From Notolepis coatsorum (Eukaryota > Chordata > Actinopteri > Aulopiformes > Paralepididae): DNA of 64,000 nucleotides. A program made the translations under genes and the position numbers. The notes beneath the pieces were generated by a model, which did no database searches, was not told the DNA's origin, and worked only from the letters and a program-made list of their open reading frames with translations. Within the stretch, counting starts at the first letter, position 1. Every line of letters begins with the position of its first letter. Below are positions 22,815 through 32,668 of the stretch, piece after piece. Location of the stretch: the NCBI GenBank assembly GCA_963971535.1, contig OZ020593.1, forward strand, positions 34,816,576 through 34,880,575, written 5' to 3'.

Positions 22815-23333
22815 TGGAGTTGTATTTGGAGTGTATTTCATGACTGATTGCCAACAACTCCCGATTACCCACGTCGTAGTTCCGCTCGGCCGAAGAACAC
22901 CGGCGTGAAAAAAAGCGCAAGGATGCACTTTCCCGTCCTTTAAGCATCTCTGAGAGATCACCCCCCCACTGCGATGTCAGAGGCATCCACCTCCACTATA
23001 AACAGAACCTCTGAATCGTGGCGGATCAGAACAGGGCCGGAGGTAAACCGACTTTTGAGGTAACAGAAGGCTGACTCTGCCCGCGGCGACCATTCAAAGC
23101 CAGGGAGAGAGGCCTTAGTGAGAGCTGTTAGAGGATTGACTAAGGCGCTGAAATTGCGAATAAAAAGCCTGTAAAAATTTGCAAAGCCCAAAAAACTTTG
23201 TAACTCCTTGAGCGACGAAGGGCGTGGCCAGTCCCAAGACTGCACTCACCTTGGCTCCATGCGAAGATCACCCTTTGTCAACACAAAGCCCAGGAAGGAA
23301 ACGGTGTCAGTGTGAAACACACACTTCTCTGCC
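22815..23333 (-). pseudogene. Gypsy pol: RT connection and RNase H fragment
   Basis: The peptide pieces are 'CVFHTDTVSFLGFVL' next to the MITE junction, then '[20 protein letters not shown]', 'LTALTKA', '[18 protein letters not shown]' and '[10 protein letters not shown]'. After a shift come 'FFSRR.SSAERNYDVGNREL' and 'LAI'. The order and wording are those of Gypsy-type pol. VDASD is the first catalytic region of RNase H. It breaks off near 22815. Confidence 0.82.
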
Positions 23334-24270
23334 TTAACACTTTGAGTGCCACTCACGAGATATCTCGGGTTTTTAATAGTGACGTTGAATGCCACTCACA
23401 AGATTTCTCTGAATTTATTTTTATTTATTTTTTTAGCGATCTGAAAAATTATTGCATCACCCGAGCCTACCCGAGTATAGCCGAGCGGCGCCGGCGATCA
23501 CTGTGGAAAAAAGCGCCCCCTGTCGTCTCCCAGATGACATAAGTGATTTTGGAATGGACTCAATGAAAATGAAGGGAAAGGTACTCCACATTTTCCAGTC
23601 CACTGATCCAGCCGGGGTTACCACAGTTCATTCTGAAACCTCAGATCCCCGCGGATCATGGAGTTCTACAGTATCGCGTTGGATCCATACACGTATCGAT
23701 TTTTTCGAATGGTGATCAGGAATTGGAATATACCAGTTGGATACCATCTGATGTCAGGTAAGGACTCTATGTTATCAGTGTTAGGATAATCAGAGTAAGT
23801 TTGATGAAGATATAGGCTGTTTTGTGAAATGTCTTCTTTCGGTTTCACTGTAAAAGTCAGAGAGGAAATCAACGAGGCGATTATCCGCTCGCGGCCGTAA
23901 TGTGCTTGCGTGCACGTATAATATTGATCATCTAGCATTTATTTGAAAACTATTCATAAAAAGGCCGACGAATATCAACGTTGTGGAATATTCCACTAAA
24001 AGACGATTTTCATAGAATGCTCCAGAATGAGCTGTTTTTTATATCAAAACGGGGGATTTTCTAACTGCTCTGAAACGGAAACGACGCGATAAAAAAACAA
24101 TCTGCCTTGACAGCACTGACTGGAAAATAGTCTTTGATAATGCGTTGGGCAGATTAGACACATAGCCATAATTTAAAACATAGATTAGGCGATATTAACG
24201 TTAACATTGGCGGCGATGGTGGCATTCAGCCGGTAAAAAGGAAAACCAGGCGTGGCGCTCAAAGTGTTAA
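23334..24270. mobile_element. piggyBac-like MITE, TTAA-flanked (copy 3), inserted in Gypsy RT
   Basis: TTAA lies on both sides (23334-23337 and 24267-24270). The inverted ends 'TTAACACTTTGAGTGCCAC' and the complement of 'GTGGCGCTCAAAGTGTTAA' differ at one position. There are about 929 bp between the TTAA sites. It is closely similar to 11429-12375. It splits the Gypsy reverse transcriptase exactly at a Val-Lys codon pair that itself reads GTTAAG, so the pre-insertion site is obvious. It is non-coding. Confidence 0.87.
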
Positions 24271-24670
24271 CAAATAGCTGATGCTTGAGGAGACGCTGTA
24301 GCACCTCACGAACGTGCAGTTGGTGTTGCACCATATCGTGAGAAAAAATGTGGATGTCATCTAAGTAGACAAAAACTGACACCCCAATTAAATCCCGCAG
24401 CACGTCGTTAACCAGGGCTTGGAAAACTGCCGGAGCATTAGCTAAACCAAAGGGCATGACTAAATACTCATAATGCCCGTTAAGCGTGTTAAATGCAGTT
24501 TTCCACTCGTCCCCCTCCCTAATCCTGACCAGATTGTATGCATTACGTAAATCAAGTTTAGAGAAGACCTGTGCCCCCTGTAAGCACTCAAAGGCGGTGT
24601 CCATGAGAGGCAAAGGGTAGCGGTTCTTGATGGAAACGTCGTTCAATCACCTATAATCTATGCACGTCCT
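24271..24670 (-). pseudogene. Gypsy pol: reverse-transcriptase core
   Basis: The peptide runs '[16 protein letters not shown]', '[20 protein letters not shown]', 'WKTAFNT', '[19 protein letters not shown]', '[12 protein letters not shown]'. It includes the catalytic YLDD motif and is intact over about 130 residues. Just upstream 'CIDYR' is followed by TGA where an Arg codon CGA is likely, a CpG decay. The right side is cut by the LINE tail at 24671. Confidence 0.88.
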
Positions 24671-25165
24671 AACCCAACCCCCTCCAATGTACAGTAAATG
24701 ACCTAACCCAAGAATACACGAGACCCTCCTCTTGGAACCAAGTATGGTTTTGTCGATATTCCAATGTACAGTTTTGCTTGTACAGTTGTACAGTTTCCCC
24801 CACCCCGCCTACCCAACCCCCCCACCCACCCAACCACCTCAAATGTACAGTTCCCCCCCCACCCCACCTACCCAACCTCCTCCAATGTAGTTTCTACGTC
24901 AAATGTATATACTCTCTTTTTTAGACTATTTTTGTATCACAAACAGTACTGTATTTGCAAATCTGTAATGTCATAAATGTATAGATGTAGCAGTACTGTC
25001 TGTCGTGTATGTCATATATGTTATGATGAATTCAAAATGGGGGACCCTGATGTAAACAAGACAAAAGTATTTCTCTGGTCTGCATCCCCTTAACAATTGT
25101 GTGTATTGAGCTGTACTGTACCCATTCTGCAATCTGTTAATAAAATGTTCAATCAATCAATCAAA
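24671..25165 (+). mobile_element. LINE 3' tail, TCAA-repeat family (copy 3), inserted in Gypsy RT
   Basis: The right end shares the block 'atgggggaccctgatgtaaa' through 'aatctgttaataaaatgttc' with the other copies and ends in (TCAA)n. The left part contains several C-rich tracts ('cccccaccccgcc') also seen at 41990-42040. It interrupts the Gypsy frame between the 'SGR' and 'CIDYR' pieces. The target duplication is very short or absent. Confidence 0.72.
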
Positions 25166-25800
25166 CGGCCGCTGACTACCATCTTTCTTAGCAACAAAAA
25201 AGAAGCCAGCGCGTGCAGGAGATGTGGACGAATATGCCAAGCGGATAGTGCCTCTCGAATATAAGTGTTCATGGACACTGTCTCAGGGCGAGAGAGAGAA
25301 AACATCTGCCCACAGGGTGGAGAGGTACCAGGTAGAAGATTAATGGGGCAGTCGTAAGGTCTATGAGGCGGTAGTGCGTTAGCACGCGCTTTACTAAAAA
25401 CGTCCGCCAGGTCCAAATAGACCGCAGGTACTCCTGCTAAATTGGGGTTGGGAGATAAGACGGAGTCTGCAACGCTCACCATCATCCTGGAGAGAGACAA
25501 AAGAGGGGAGGGGGAAGGGGCGGGTGAACTCTCGCCAGCATCAGCCTTGACGCCGCTTTCCATGGAGAGTTCACCCCGTAGCCCAATTAATACAAGGGTT
25601 ATGTATAGCAAGCCAGGGGTGGCCTAGCACAATCATGGAGCAGGGAGACATGACAACAAAAAAATCGAACAATTCCCACCCATTACCCGCCACCTGCACC
25701 CGTAGCTGCCCGGTGCGCTGGGTAATGACTCCACAGCCCAGAGATTGACCATCCAAAGATTGGACAGGAATAGGTACCTCTAGGGTCTCCAAGGGCACCC
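25166..25800 (-). pseudogene. Gypsy pol: protease C-terminus, linker and RT N-terminus
   Basis: At the right, 'VPIPVQSLDGQSLGCGVIT' and '[20 protein letters not shown]' are the C-terminal half of a Gypsy aspartic protease. The catalytic D-S/T-G motif would lie beyond 25800 and is gone. After a stop come '[20 protein letters not shown]' and '[12 protein letters not shown]', then '[20 protein letters not shown]', which lead into reverse transcriptase. A frameshift occurs after that. Confidence 0.83.
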
Positions 25801-25802
25801 CC

Positions 25803-26019
25803 CACTCAAGTCAAAGTAAAACAGTCAAATACCAAACATTCCAAGGCATCAATCAATGACGGGTAATTGACAGCTCGTGACAGCAACCAGTGGTGACAGT
25901 TCAATCAGTGACACATCAGGAATAGGACGTGACTAACAATGTGTGCAGGTACCAACCACCAGGTCAAATAACTCCAGAATGACAGTTGGGTTCCTATGTC
26001 CAGAACCCAGAACGTTACA
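25803..26019 (-). mobile_element. Truncated LTR, same family as the solo LTR at 18471
   Basis: Read on the minus strand it starts TGTAACGTTCTGGGT and includes 'ggaatgtttggtat' near its inner end, matching the solo LTR at 18471-18875 in order. It is joined directly to the protease remnant. The rest of the LTR, the primer-binding site and gag were therefore deleted. Confidence 0.68.
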
Positions 26020-26248
26020 GGTGTGACTAAATGCTGTGCAGGTGTGTTCTATCAGTACTAATCAGCTACCTAAGTGACGGCTATATCTCCCATCCTTCAT
26101 GTATCAAAAGGAGGGGGGAGGAGATCTGTCACAATACATTGAAGATTAATAAAAAATAAAAAAGCCTATGGCTTATTTCCATTGTGGTCCTTTGGTGTTA
26201 ATATATATATATAAGGAGAAAACGAGGGATACCTACAAACACAACCAC
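26020..26248. other. Unassigned spacer between the Gypsy remnant and BEL copy A
   Basis: It is AT-rich with a short (TA)n at about 26201-26212. No gene is seen. It ends with ACCAC, the left target duplication of BEL copy A. Confidence 0.5.
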
Positions 26249-27585
26249 TGTAACTGAGGGGTACAATTCCCTGACTGTATTGATAAGTATGGTATCATTA
26301 AACCACTACCGCTTTATGTACTTTAATTACTGGCCATACAGTACATGATATATAAATATGATGAACACTTCTCACAATGAATCGGTTCCACACCAAGGTG
26401 TAATCAAGTATTTATTGCAGCAAAAGGTACATAATATACTTCTCTGTATTTTACTTTGGATGCGCTTATAAGGCAAAGGAATGTGCGTAGGCAAATCAAT
26501 AATGAATGTCCATTCTCTGGTTACGCAGGAGGTAATTATACAACCTGAATCTTAGGGAATTATATCTATGGTACACTAGTAATATATAGCGGGAGATACT
26601 GGAAGGGTCCCCCCGGTTGTAAGCCAGCAGGGGTAGAGGATCTGTCGGTAGTAGAGAGTCTGGTCAACGATGACTAAGGAGACTCCAAGTACAGGAGACG
26701 GTGCAATAGTCTCTTGATCCACAGAAGAATACAGCTGTTCTCCGTAGACTGTAGCTCCACAGTGAAGAAAGCTAGCCGGCCTCAGGCTCTCTGAGGCGCA
26801 GACTCGACTGGTCTCCTCACAGGGTAAATCCAACACGTGTAGGCGTCGGCGATTCTCCGCTCCATAAATCACAGGACCAAAACAAATATAATCCAGCCGC
26901 AAAGGGCTATGTAGTCGTCGGGTAGATTAATCCAGTGTACATGTCCACACGGTTCTCGTCTAGGTCTCCTCGGGTGAAAACGCCATGAAAGCAGCCCAGC
27001 CTGGATAAGCACTCTAGCTGATACGAGGAAGCGTTGGTGATGCTGGTCACTGTAGAACTTTAGCCGCACGATACACTATACACAAATAGACTATTACTGA
27101 CTTAATAGAAATATGTCGCACTCGACGGTATAGCGCCAAACTCTGACAATTCAGTTATTAATTCGCACGCGGTCTCAATGCTCTATTTTGGGGCCAAACA
27201 GGCCATACTTCACCGCACGGAGTATCGTGGGTGAGGCTTCAACTTATTGGGTAACTCTACTTCTGTATTCACCTGCGCCATATTTATATGCACGGCGAAC
27301 AATCTAGTGCCAACCTCATTTCTGTCTCGTATCCCTGGGCAAGGCCGGGCATGTACAGACATGTCTTGACGGTGGCTTTGAACCTGACTCTGGAGGCACG
27401 GCCCCGGCGCCTGTGGACCGCTGTCCAATAGGAGAATGAAATATTATGGTCTGTAATAGGCTAAAGGGATATTCCGTGTATATGTACAAGGAATATACAA
27501 GGGATATCAAACGATATACAAATACTATGCAATATATATCAATCAATAAATATATATATTCGGTTTAATCTGATCCTTTGTAACA
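26249..27585 (-). repeat. BEL copy A 3' LTR
   Basis: It matches 33955-35291 at nearly every base. It contains a TATA-like word on the minus strand at 27280-27289 and an AATAAA on the minus strand at 26411-26416, giving a plausible polyadenylation signal for the element. Confidence 0.93.
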
Positions 27586-27601
27586 GCCGCCTCCTAATTA
27601 G
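27586..27601 (-). promoter_or_regulatory. BEL copy A polypurine tract
   Basis: On the minus strand the sequence immediately before the 3' LTR reads TTAGGAGGCGGC. A purine-rich tract at this position primes plus-strand DNA synthesis in LTR retroelements. Copy B has TTAGGGGGCGGC at the matching place. Confidence 0.7.
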
Positions 27602-27679
27602 TCCCACCTAATTAGCTAAGCAGAGACAGATTAACCGCACTGTCCACTACTCAATGTCTGTTGTGAGGGGTCGGGCAGT

Positions 27680-30600
27680 TCACAAAGTCATGGGGTCATG
27701 GTCGTCATCGATAGTATCGGGGAGCCTTGGCAGTTCTATTAGCCTCGCCACGGGTCGGGTGTAGATCCGTCCTTGGACGAGCACTTCGGCTGCTCGGACC
27801 TTTCCGTCGGCACCGGTGATCACTTTGCTTACGCGGCCAGCCGGCCACATAGCTCGGGGTAGTGACTGGTCGATAATCATGACGACTGTTCCTTCTGTCA
27901 AATTGTCTCTCTCTTTCACCCATTTCTGGCGGGTCTGTAGAGACGGTAGATAGTGGAGTAGGAAGCTGTTCCAAAACTTGTCAGCCAATACTTGACTGTA
28001 CCTCCACATTCTTCGGCCGTTCGCTTCTTCAGGCCTGTACATTGTCTGTGGTAGCGCGGGGTCCAGCCGCCCCATCAAGAGTGTGTTGGGGGTGACTGGG
28101 TCGACATCTGCTACATCACTTGAGACGTAACCGAGGGGCTTTGAGTTCAATACTCCCTCGATCTCCGTGAGGACTGTCATTAGGACTTCTTCCGCCACGG
28201 TCTGGGCCCCAAGCACGGCGTACAGGGCTGTCTTTATTGAACGTACTTCTCGTTCCCAAGTTCCACCGAAGTGAGGTGCGTTCGGGGGATTAAACTGGAA
28301 GTCAATCTGGGATGGAGCGAGGTGGGTCTTAAGTTCTGGGCCCATAGCTTGGAAGCTCTCTCTCAGCTCTCTTTCTCCGCCTTTGAAGTTTGTCCCGTGA
28401 TCAGACAATAATATAGACGGTTTGCCTTTCCGCGATGTGAATCTTCGGAAGGCCATAAGGAATGAGTCTGTGCTCATGGTTGGAAGGAGTTCTATATGCA
28501 TCGCTCGGGTGGTCATGCATTTGAATACAATACCCCACCGCTTCTCGGTTCCTCTTCCTTTCTTTATATACAGCGGGCCGAAACAGTCCATACCGGTGGA
28601 GTGAAAAGGCTTGTCGCCGAGTCGGAGGCGACAGGGAGGTAGGTCAGCCATCCGGGGTATACTGGGCTGCGCTCGCCACTTACGACAGTCTAGACAGGTT
28701 CGCTGGAAGCGCCGCACTGCTTCTCTCCCTTGCAGTATCCAATAACGACGTCTGATCTCAGCGAAGACTCTCTCTGCCCCGGCGTGATGCACATCCTCGT
28801 CGTATTTCTTTATGATCAGCTCTGTGACCTTGTGTCGGCTGTTTAAGACTATCGGGTACTTGACGTCATCCGATAAGTCTGGAGCTCTCCGCAGACGACC
28901 ACCCACTCTGATGAGACCATGGGCGTCGCTCTCGGGGGCTAGGTGGAGCAGTCTGCTGTCTGATGGGACGGGCTTTGCTCCCTGTAGACAGTCTAGCTCA
29001 TCGGGGAACGAGTCTCTCTGGGCTCGTTGTAGTAGAAGAAGTTCTGCTTCTTCGTAGTCAGCTGCTGTAATGTCAGTAGTGAGCTGAACCTCTGGGTGGT
29101 GCCACAGGAATGTCTTTAGCTGCACACTCTCTAGGGTGAGGCAATCGTCTATGTCGGGGTCTGTGGAGACGAGTGTGTTCAATCCACAGAACATAGATTT
29201 CTTGTTTTCGGCCTCCTCTTTACTCGCTTCCCGTGGGGTGGGTGTAGGCCACTCTTCTTCCGGGAGCTTGAGGAACTCTGGCCCGTCACTGTATAGGTTG
29301 TGACGGGTGAGGTCATCCAGGGACATTCCCCGGGTGATGACGTCAGCTGGGTTGTGCTTTGTGTCCACATACCTCCAGCTTGCTACTTCTGTTAAATCTT
29401 GAATCTCTGTGACTCTGACTCCCACGAAGACCTTGTATCTGCACAAATCAGACCGGATCCATGTGAGTACTGTCGTGGAGTCTGACCACAAGATTGTTCT
29501 TTGCACCGGAATGGTGAGTTCACGTTGGATTAACGTGGCGAGTTGCGCTCCTGCTAGGGCTGCGCAGAGCTCTAGACGCGGGATAGATTGTTGCTTTCGT
29601 GGGGCTATTCTTGAGCGAGCCAGGATGAAAGCAGTATGTATTTCTCCTCCCTCCTCTCGGGCACGCAAGTAGGCCACCGAACCGTAGGCTACTTCGGAGG
29701 CGTCGCTGAAGACGTGCAGGTCCATCTGGCACGTCTCCGGCCTCACTGTGGGTGGGAAGTAGCTGCGGCGTATGTTGACACCTGGGAGTGAGCTGAGTTC
29801 CGTCTCCCACTCTCTCCATGTGGATGCAAGGTGTTCGGGTATGGGGTCGTCCCAGCCCTGGTCCTTGTCCCATAACGCTCTTACAATCATCTTTGCCCTG
29901 GTGGTGTAAGGTAGAATACATCCCAATGGGTCATATTGTCTGGCGAGTGTTCTGTATACACTCCGTCTGGTGGTCGGTAGTGCAGTCGACCTTCCCTGCT
30001 CCTTGGTCAGGGGTGTGTGTTTATAATGGAGCGAGTCTGTTTTGAAGCGCCAGACTAGTCCTAATGTCATTTCTTGGGCTTCTCCTGGGATGGTCGCCAT
30101 CCAGGTCTCGCTGCTTGCTGCCTTGTCCTCGGGGGAGAGGCTGCGCAATACTTGCGGGTCGCTGCTGGCCCACTGCCTGAGATCAAAGCCGCCTTTGATC
30201 GGGGAGGCGCGGAGCTTGAGTAGAAGGGCCTCGGCTTCTTCTGGCGTCGAGACGCTTTGCAGACAGTTGTCCACGTAGAAACTATTTCCTACACTTTGTC
30301 GGACCTCTTCATCAGCTGCTGGGTCCTCTGCGACGTGTTTTTGCAGTGCAAACGTAGCACAGCATGGGCTGCATGTGGTTCCGAAAGGGAGGACTTCCCA
30401 TTGATAGATGGCTGGTTGCTCATCCCCGATCCTCTCTCTCCATAGGAACCGCAGCAGGGGCTTGTCCTCCTCCACTAGTCTCACCTGCAGGAACATCCCT
30501 TTGATGTCGCCGCTGATGGCCACCTTGTCTTGGCGGAAACGTAGTAACACGCCTAGTAGAGAGGGGCCGAGTGTTGGGCCGGGCAAGAGCTCTTTATTCA

Positions 30601-32596
30601 GATTTTGTGATCCGATCTGGTAGCTGCAGTTGAACACAATACGATCCTTGCCGTTGTGGTGGACTTTGTGGTGCGGCACGTACCATGATTCGGTCGTCTG
30701 ATCGGCCTCTTTAATGTCAATTTTCTTTATGTGTCCTGCTGTGATTAGCTTGTTAATCTCAGCGCGGTACACCGTCTCTTGAGCGGGGTCTCTGGCTAGG
30801 CGCCGCTCTGTGTTCAATAGATACCGCTCCGTCGCTTCTTTTGGGGCGTGGAAGGTAGGCATACCCTCTCGCCTCAGGAGTGGAGTTGCGTATCTCATCA
30901 CTCCGTTGACTTTGACTCTCTTTGTCCCCTGCTCAAGGAGGGCTATAGCGTAAATGTCTTCCTTGGAACGAATGTCTTTCTTTTCGTTCTTAAAGGGCAT
31001 TGTCTCTAGTGTCCATAGCCTCTCGACATGCTGTAGGAGGGTGGTGTCTTCTTCTGTCACTCTGGAGTGGAGGCAGTTAGTGGCTGCTGTTCGGTTAAGA
31101 GACTTAGCGAGGGGGCCTTGTAATGTCCATCCTAGGCGGGTCTCGACTGCTGCAGGACAGCCTCTGGGCCCTGTGTGGACCCGGTCAATCGGGACGATGA
31201 GGTCTGCATGGTCGGAGCCTATCAGCAGGGTCGGGGTGGCACCGTCTATGAGCGGTATAGGTAGTTGACGCAGGTGCACATATTTATCCATCAGCTTGAC
31301 GATGGGGTAGGTGTACTGCGACAGGCCTATTTCTTGGCTGGTGAAAGCGTTAGTAATCCTATACCGTCTCTCTGGCTGCCCGCTTGCTGCGATAGTGAAG
31401 GAGACATTCTCGCCCTTTATCGTCTTTAGATTTCTTCTTATTGTCCGAATCGTCATCTGGTTTTCGCTCCCCCGCAGCCCCAGCTGGGCCGCAGCGGACG
31501 CGAGGAGAAGGGTCTTCTCTGACCCGTCGTCAAGGACGGCGTAAGTGTCCATGACCTTATCTTGGTAACTCAGTGTTACGCGGACCACCTTTAAGAGCAC
31601 CTGGGCGCCCCCGCTGCTGGCGGGGTCAATGTACATAACACTTGCCTTTGTGCTGCTTGAGGGTGCAGGCTTTCTTCTGTTACTGTCGTGTAGGACATCT
31701 AGGTGGGCTCCGTCACACCGATTACACCTCTTCTTTAAGCGGCAATCGGCTGCCATGTGACTGCGCGCACATCGGTAACAGCGTCGGTTGGACTTTATCC
31801 ATTGACTCACCTCGTCGGCGGTCATCTTCTTGAACGTGTCACATTGTGACAACCAGTGTTCCTTTTCGCAGTACGGGCACACCATCTTCCACTTCTCTTT
31901 CATCGAGGGGGTACTGTGGTTCTTGCTGCTCGGTACTGATTCTGATTGGTGCATGACGGTCACCAATCTTCGGCCATCGTTTGCTCTCCTAGGTCCCTCT
32001 CTGGAGCTTGGGGTGCTCCGCATGAACGTATCCAACCGTAGGCTGTTGACTTCTCTCGCCAGGAAGTCGGCTAGGTCTAGGAGGGATGGCTCGGGACCGT
32101 TAGGATCACGGTGGTCTCTTTGCCGCCTGAAGCGCTCTTGTCGGGCGGGCGGAAGCTTCTCTAAAATCCTCTCGACATTAGAGTTCGCGTACAGTTCGTG
32201 CATACCCTTTTCTCTTTGCGCCCCCAGCATCCCTACCAGGGATTGTACCTTGATAGACAGGTCATCTAGTGAGCGATTGTCTGTGGCTGGGGGTAGGCGG
32301 TCAATATGCCTTATCTCTTGTATTACGTAGTCCCATATGCGTCCATATCTTTGGTCGAGTGCTGCTAGAGCCGCTGTGTATGGGGTAGTAGAGGTGGCAT
32401 AGGCCAGCGCTATATTGTGCGCTCGGGGCACCTTGAGGTGCTTCAGTAGGATAGCATACTTGTACGGTTCATCAGCTACATCGGACATCATTGTCTCTAA
32501 GCACATTCGTAGCTCCGTGTACTGTGCTCTGTTCTCGTGGGTGAAGTCCGGAAACGTCGGTGTGCCAATGTATGATGCCATGGATGGCTGGCACAT
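27680..32596 (-). CDS. BEL/Pao gag C-terminus and pol polyprotein (PR-RT-RH-IN), copy A
   Basis: 1,638 codons, open without a stop. In order it has a gag part, then zinc knuckles 'CPYCEKEHWLSQC' (~residue 239) and 'CYRCARSHMAADC' (~269). An A17-type aspartic protease has the motif LDDGS (~353). The reverse transcriptase has 'GDIKGMFLQV' (~695) and FYVDNCLQS (~770). RNase H has 'VFSDASEVAYGS' (~961) and 'LWSDSTTVLTWI'. Integrase has the zinc-binding part starting 'HHAGAERVFAEIRRRYW' (~1268), the catalytic region 'GMDCFGPLY' (~1335), 'LSDHGTNFKGG' (~1396) and 'GGTWERE' (~1443), and a C-terminal domain with 'LPRAMWPAGRV'. Its product would copy the RNA in virus-like particles and insert the DNA. 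It is in the same frame as 32669-33910, separated by one TAG, so the printed ATG is only the first after that stop. The YVDN in place of YVDD is shared by both copies. Confidence 0.92.
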   Translation of the reverse strand: MCQPSMASYIGTPTFPDFTHENRAQYTELRMCLETMMSDVADEPYKYAILLKHLKVPRAHNIALAYATSTTPYTAALAALDQRYGRIWDYVIQEIRHIDRLPPATDNRSLDDLSIKVQSLVGMLGAQREKGMHELYANSNVERILEKLPPARQERFRRQRDHRDPNGPEPSLLDLADFLAREVNSLRLDTFMRSTPSSREGPRRANDGRRLVTVMHQSESVPSSKNHSTPSMKEKWKMVCPYCEKEHWLSQCDTFKKMTADEVSQWIKSNRRCYRCARSHMAADCRLKKRCNRCDGAHLDVLHDSNRRKPAPSSSTKASVMYIDPASSGGAQVLLKVVRVTLSYQDKVMDTYAVLDDGSEKTLLLASAAAQLGLRGSENQMTIRTIRRNLKTIKGENVSFTIAASGQPERRYRITNAFTSQEIGLSQYTYPIVKLMDKYVHLRQLPIPLIDGATPTLLIGSDHADLIVPIDRVHTGPRGCPAAVETRLGWTLQGPLAKSLNRTAATNCLHSRVTEEDTTLLQHVERLWTLETMPFKNEKKDIRSKEDIYAIALLEQGTKRVKVNGVMRYATPLLRREGMPTFHAPKEATERYLLNTERRLARDPAQETVYRAEINKLITAGHIKKIDIKEADQTTESWYVPHHKVHHNGKDRIVFNCSYQIGSQNLNKELLPGPTLGPSLLGVLLRFRQDKVAISGDIKGMFLQVRLVEEDKPLLRFLWRERIGDEQPAIYQWEVLPFGTTCSPCCATFALQKHVAEDPAADEEVRQSVGNSFYVDNCLQSVSTPEEAEALLLKLRASPIKGGFDLRQWASSDPQVLRSLSPEDKAASSETWMATIPGEAQEMTLGLVWRFKTDSLHYKHTPLTKEQGRSTALPTTRRSVYRTLARQYDPLGCILPYTTRAKMIVRALWDKDQGWDDPIPEHLASTWREWETELSSLPGVNIRRSYFPPTVRPETCQMDLHVFSDASEVAYGSVAYLRAREEGGEIHTAFILARSRIAPRKQQSIPRLELCAALAGAQLATLIQRELTIPVQRTILWSDSTTVLTWIRSDLCRYKVFVGVRVTEIQDLTEVASWRYVDTKHNPADVITRGMSLDDLTRHNLYSDGPEFLKLPEEEWPTPTPREASKEEAENKKSMFCGLNTLVSTDPDIDDCLTLESVQLKTFLWHHPEVQLTTDITAADYEEAELLLLQRAQRDSFPDELDCLQGAKPVPSDSRLLHLAPESDAHGLIRVGGRLRRAPDLSDDVKYPIVLNSRHKVTELIIKKYDEDVHHAGAERVFAEIRRRYWILQGREAVRRFQRTCLDCRKWRAQPSIPRMADLPPCRLRLGDKPFHSTGMDCFGPLYIKKGRGTEKRWGIVFKCMTTRAMHIELLPTMSTDSFLMAFRRFTSRKGKPSILLSDHGTNFKGGERELRESFQAMGPELKTHLAPSQIDFQFNPPNAPHFGGTWEREVRSIKTALYAVLGAQTVAEEVLMTVLTEIEGVLNSKPLGYVSSDVADVDPVTPNTLLMGRLDPALPQTMYRPEEANGRRMWRYSQVLADKFWNSFLLHYLPSLQTRQKWVKERDNLTEGTVVMIIDQSLPRAMWPAGRVSKVITGADGKVRAAEVLVQGRIYTRPVARLIELPRLPDTIDDDHDPMTL

Positions 32597-32668
32597 CGGT
32601 GAGCGTTGGAAGAGAGGCCTCCTAGGCGAGTCTCCTCTTACGCCTCTTGGTGGGCTGGTACCTGCTGG

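Larger units (their letters stand above)
22815..26019 (-). mobile_element. Gypsy LTR retrotransposon remnant with nested insertions
   Basis: Read from right to left this holds a truncated LTR (25803-26019), the end of protease, the start of reverse transcriptase, a LINE tail insertion (24671-25165), the reverse-transcriptase core, a TTAA MITE insertion (23334-24270), the connection domain and part of RNase H. Integrase and the other LTR are missing. Stops and shifts are spread through the coding parts. Removing the two insertions brings the reverse-transcriptase reading back into order. Confidence 0.85.
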
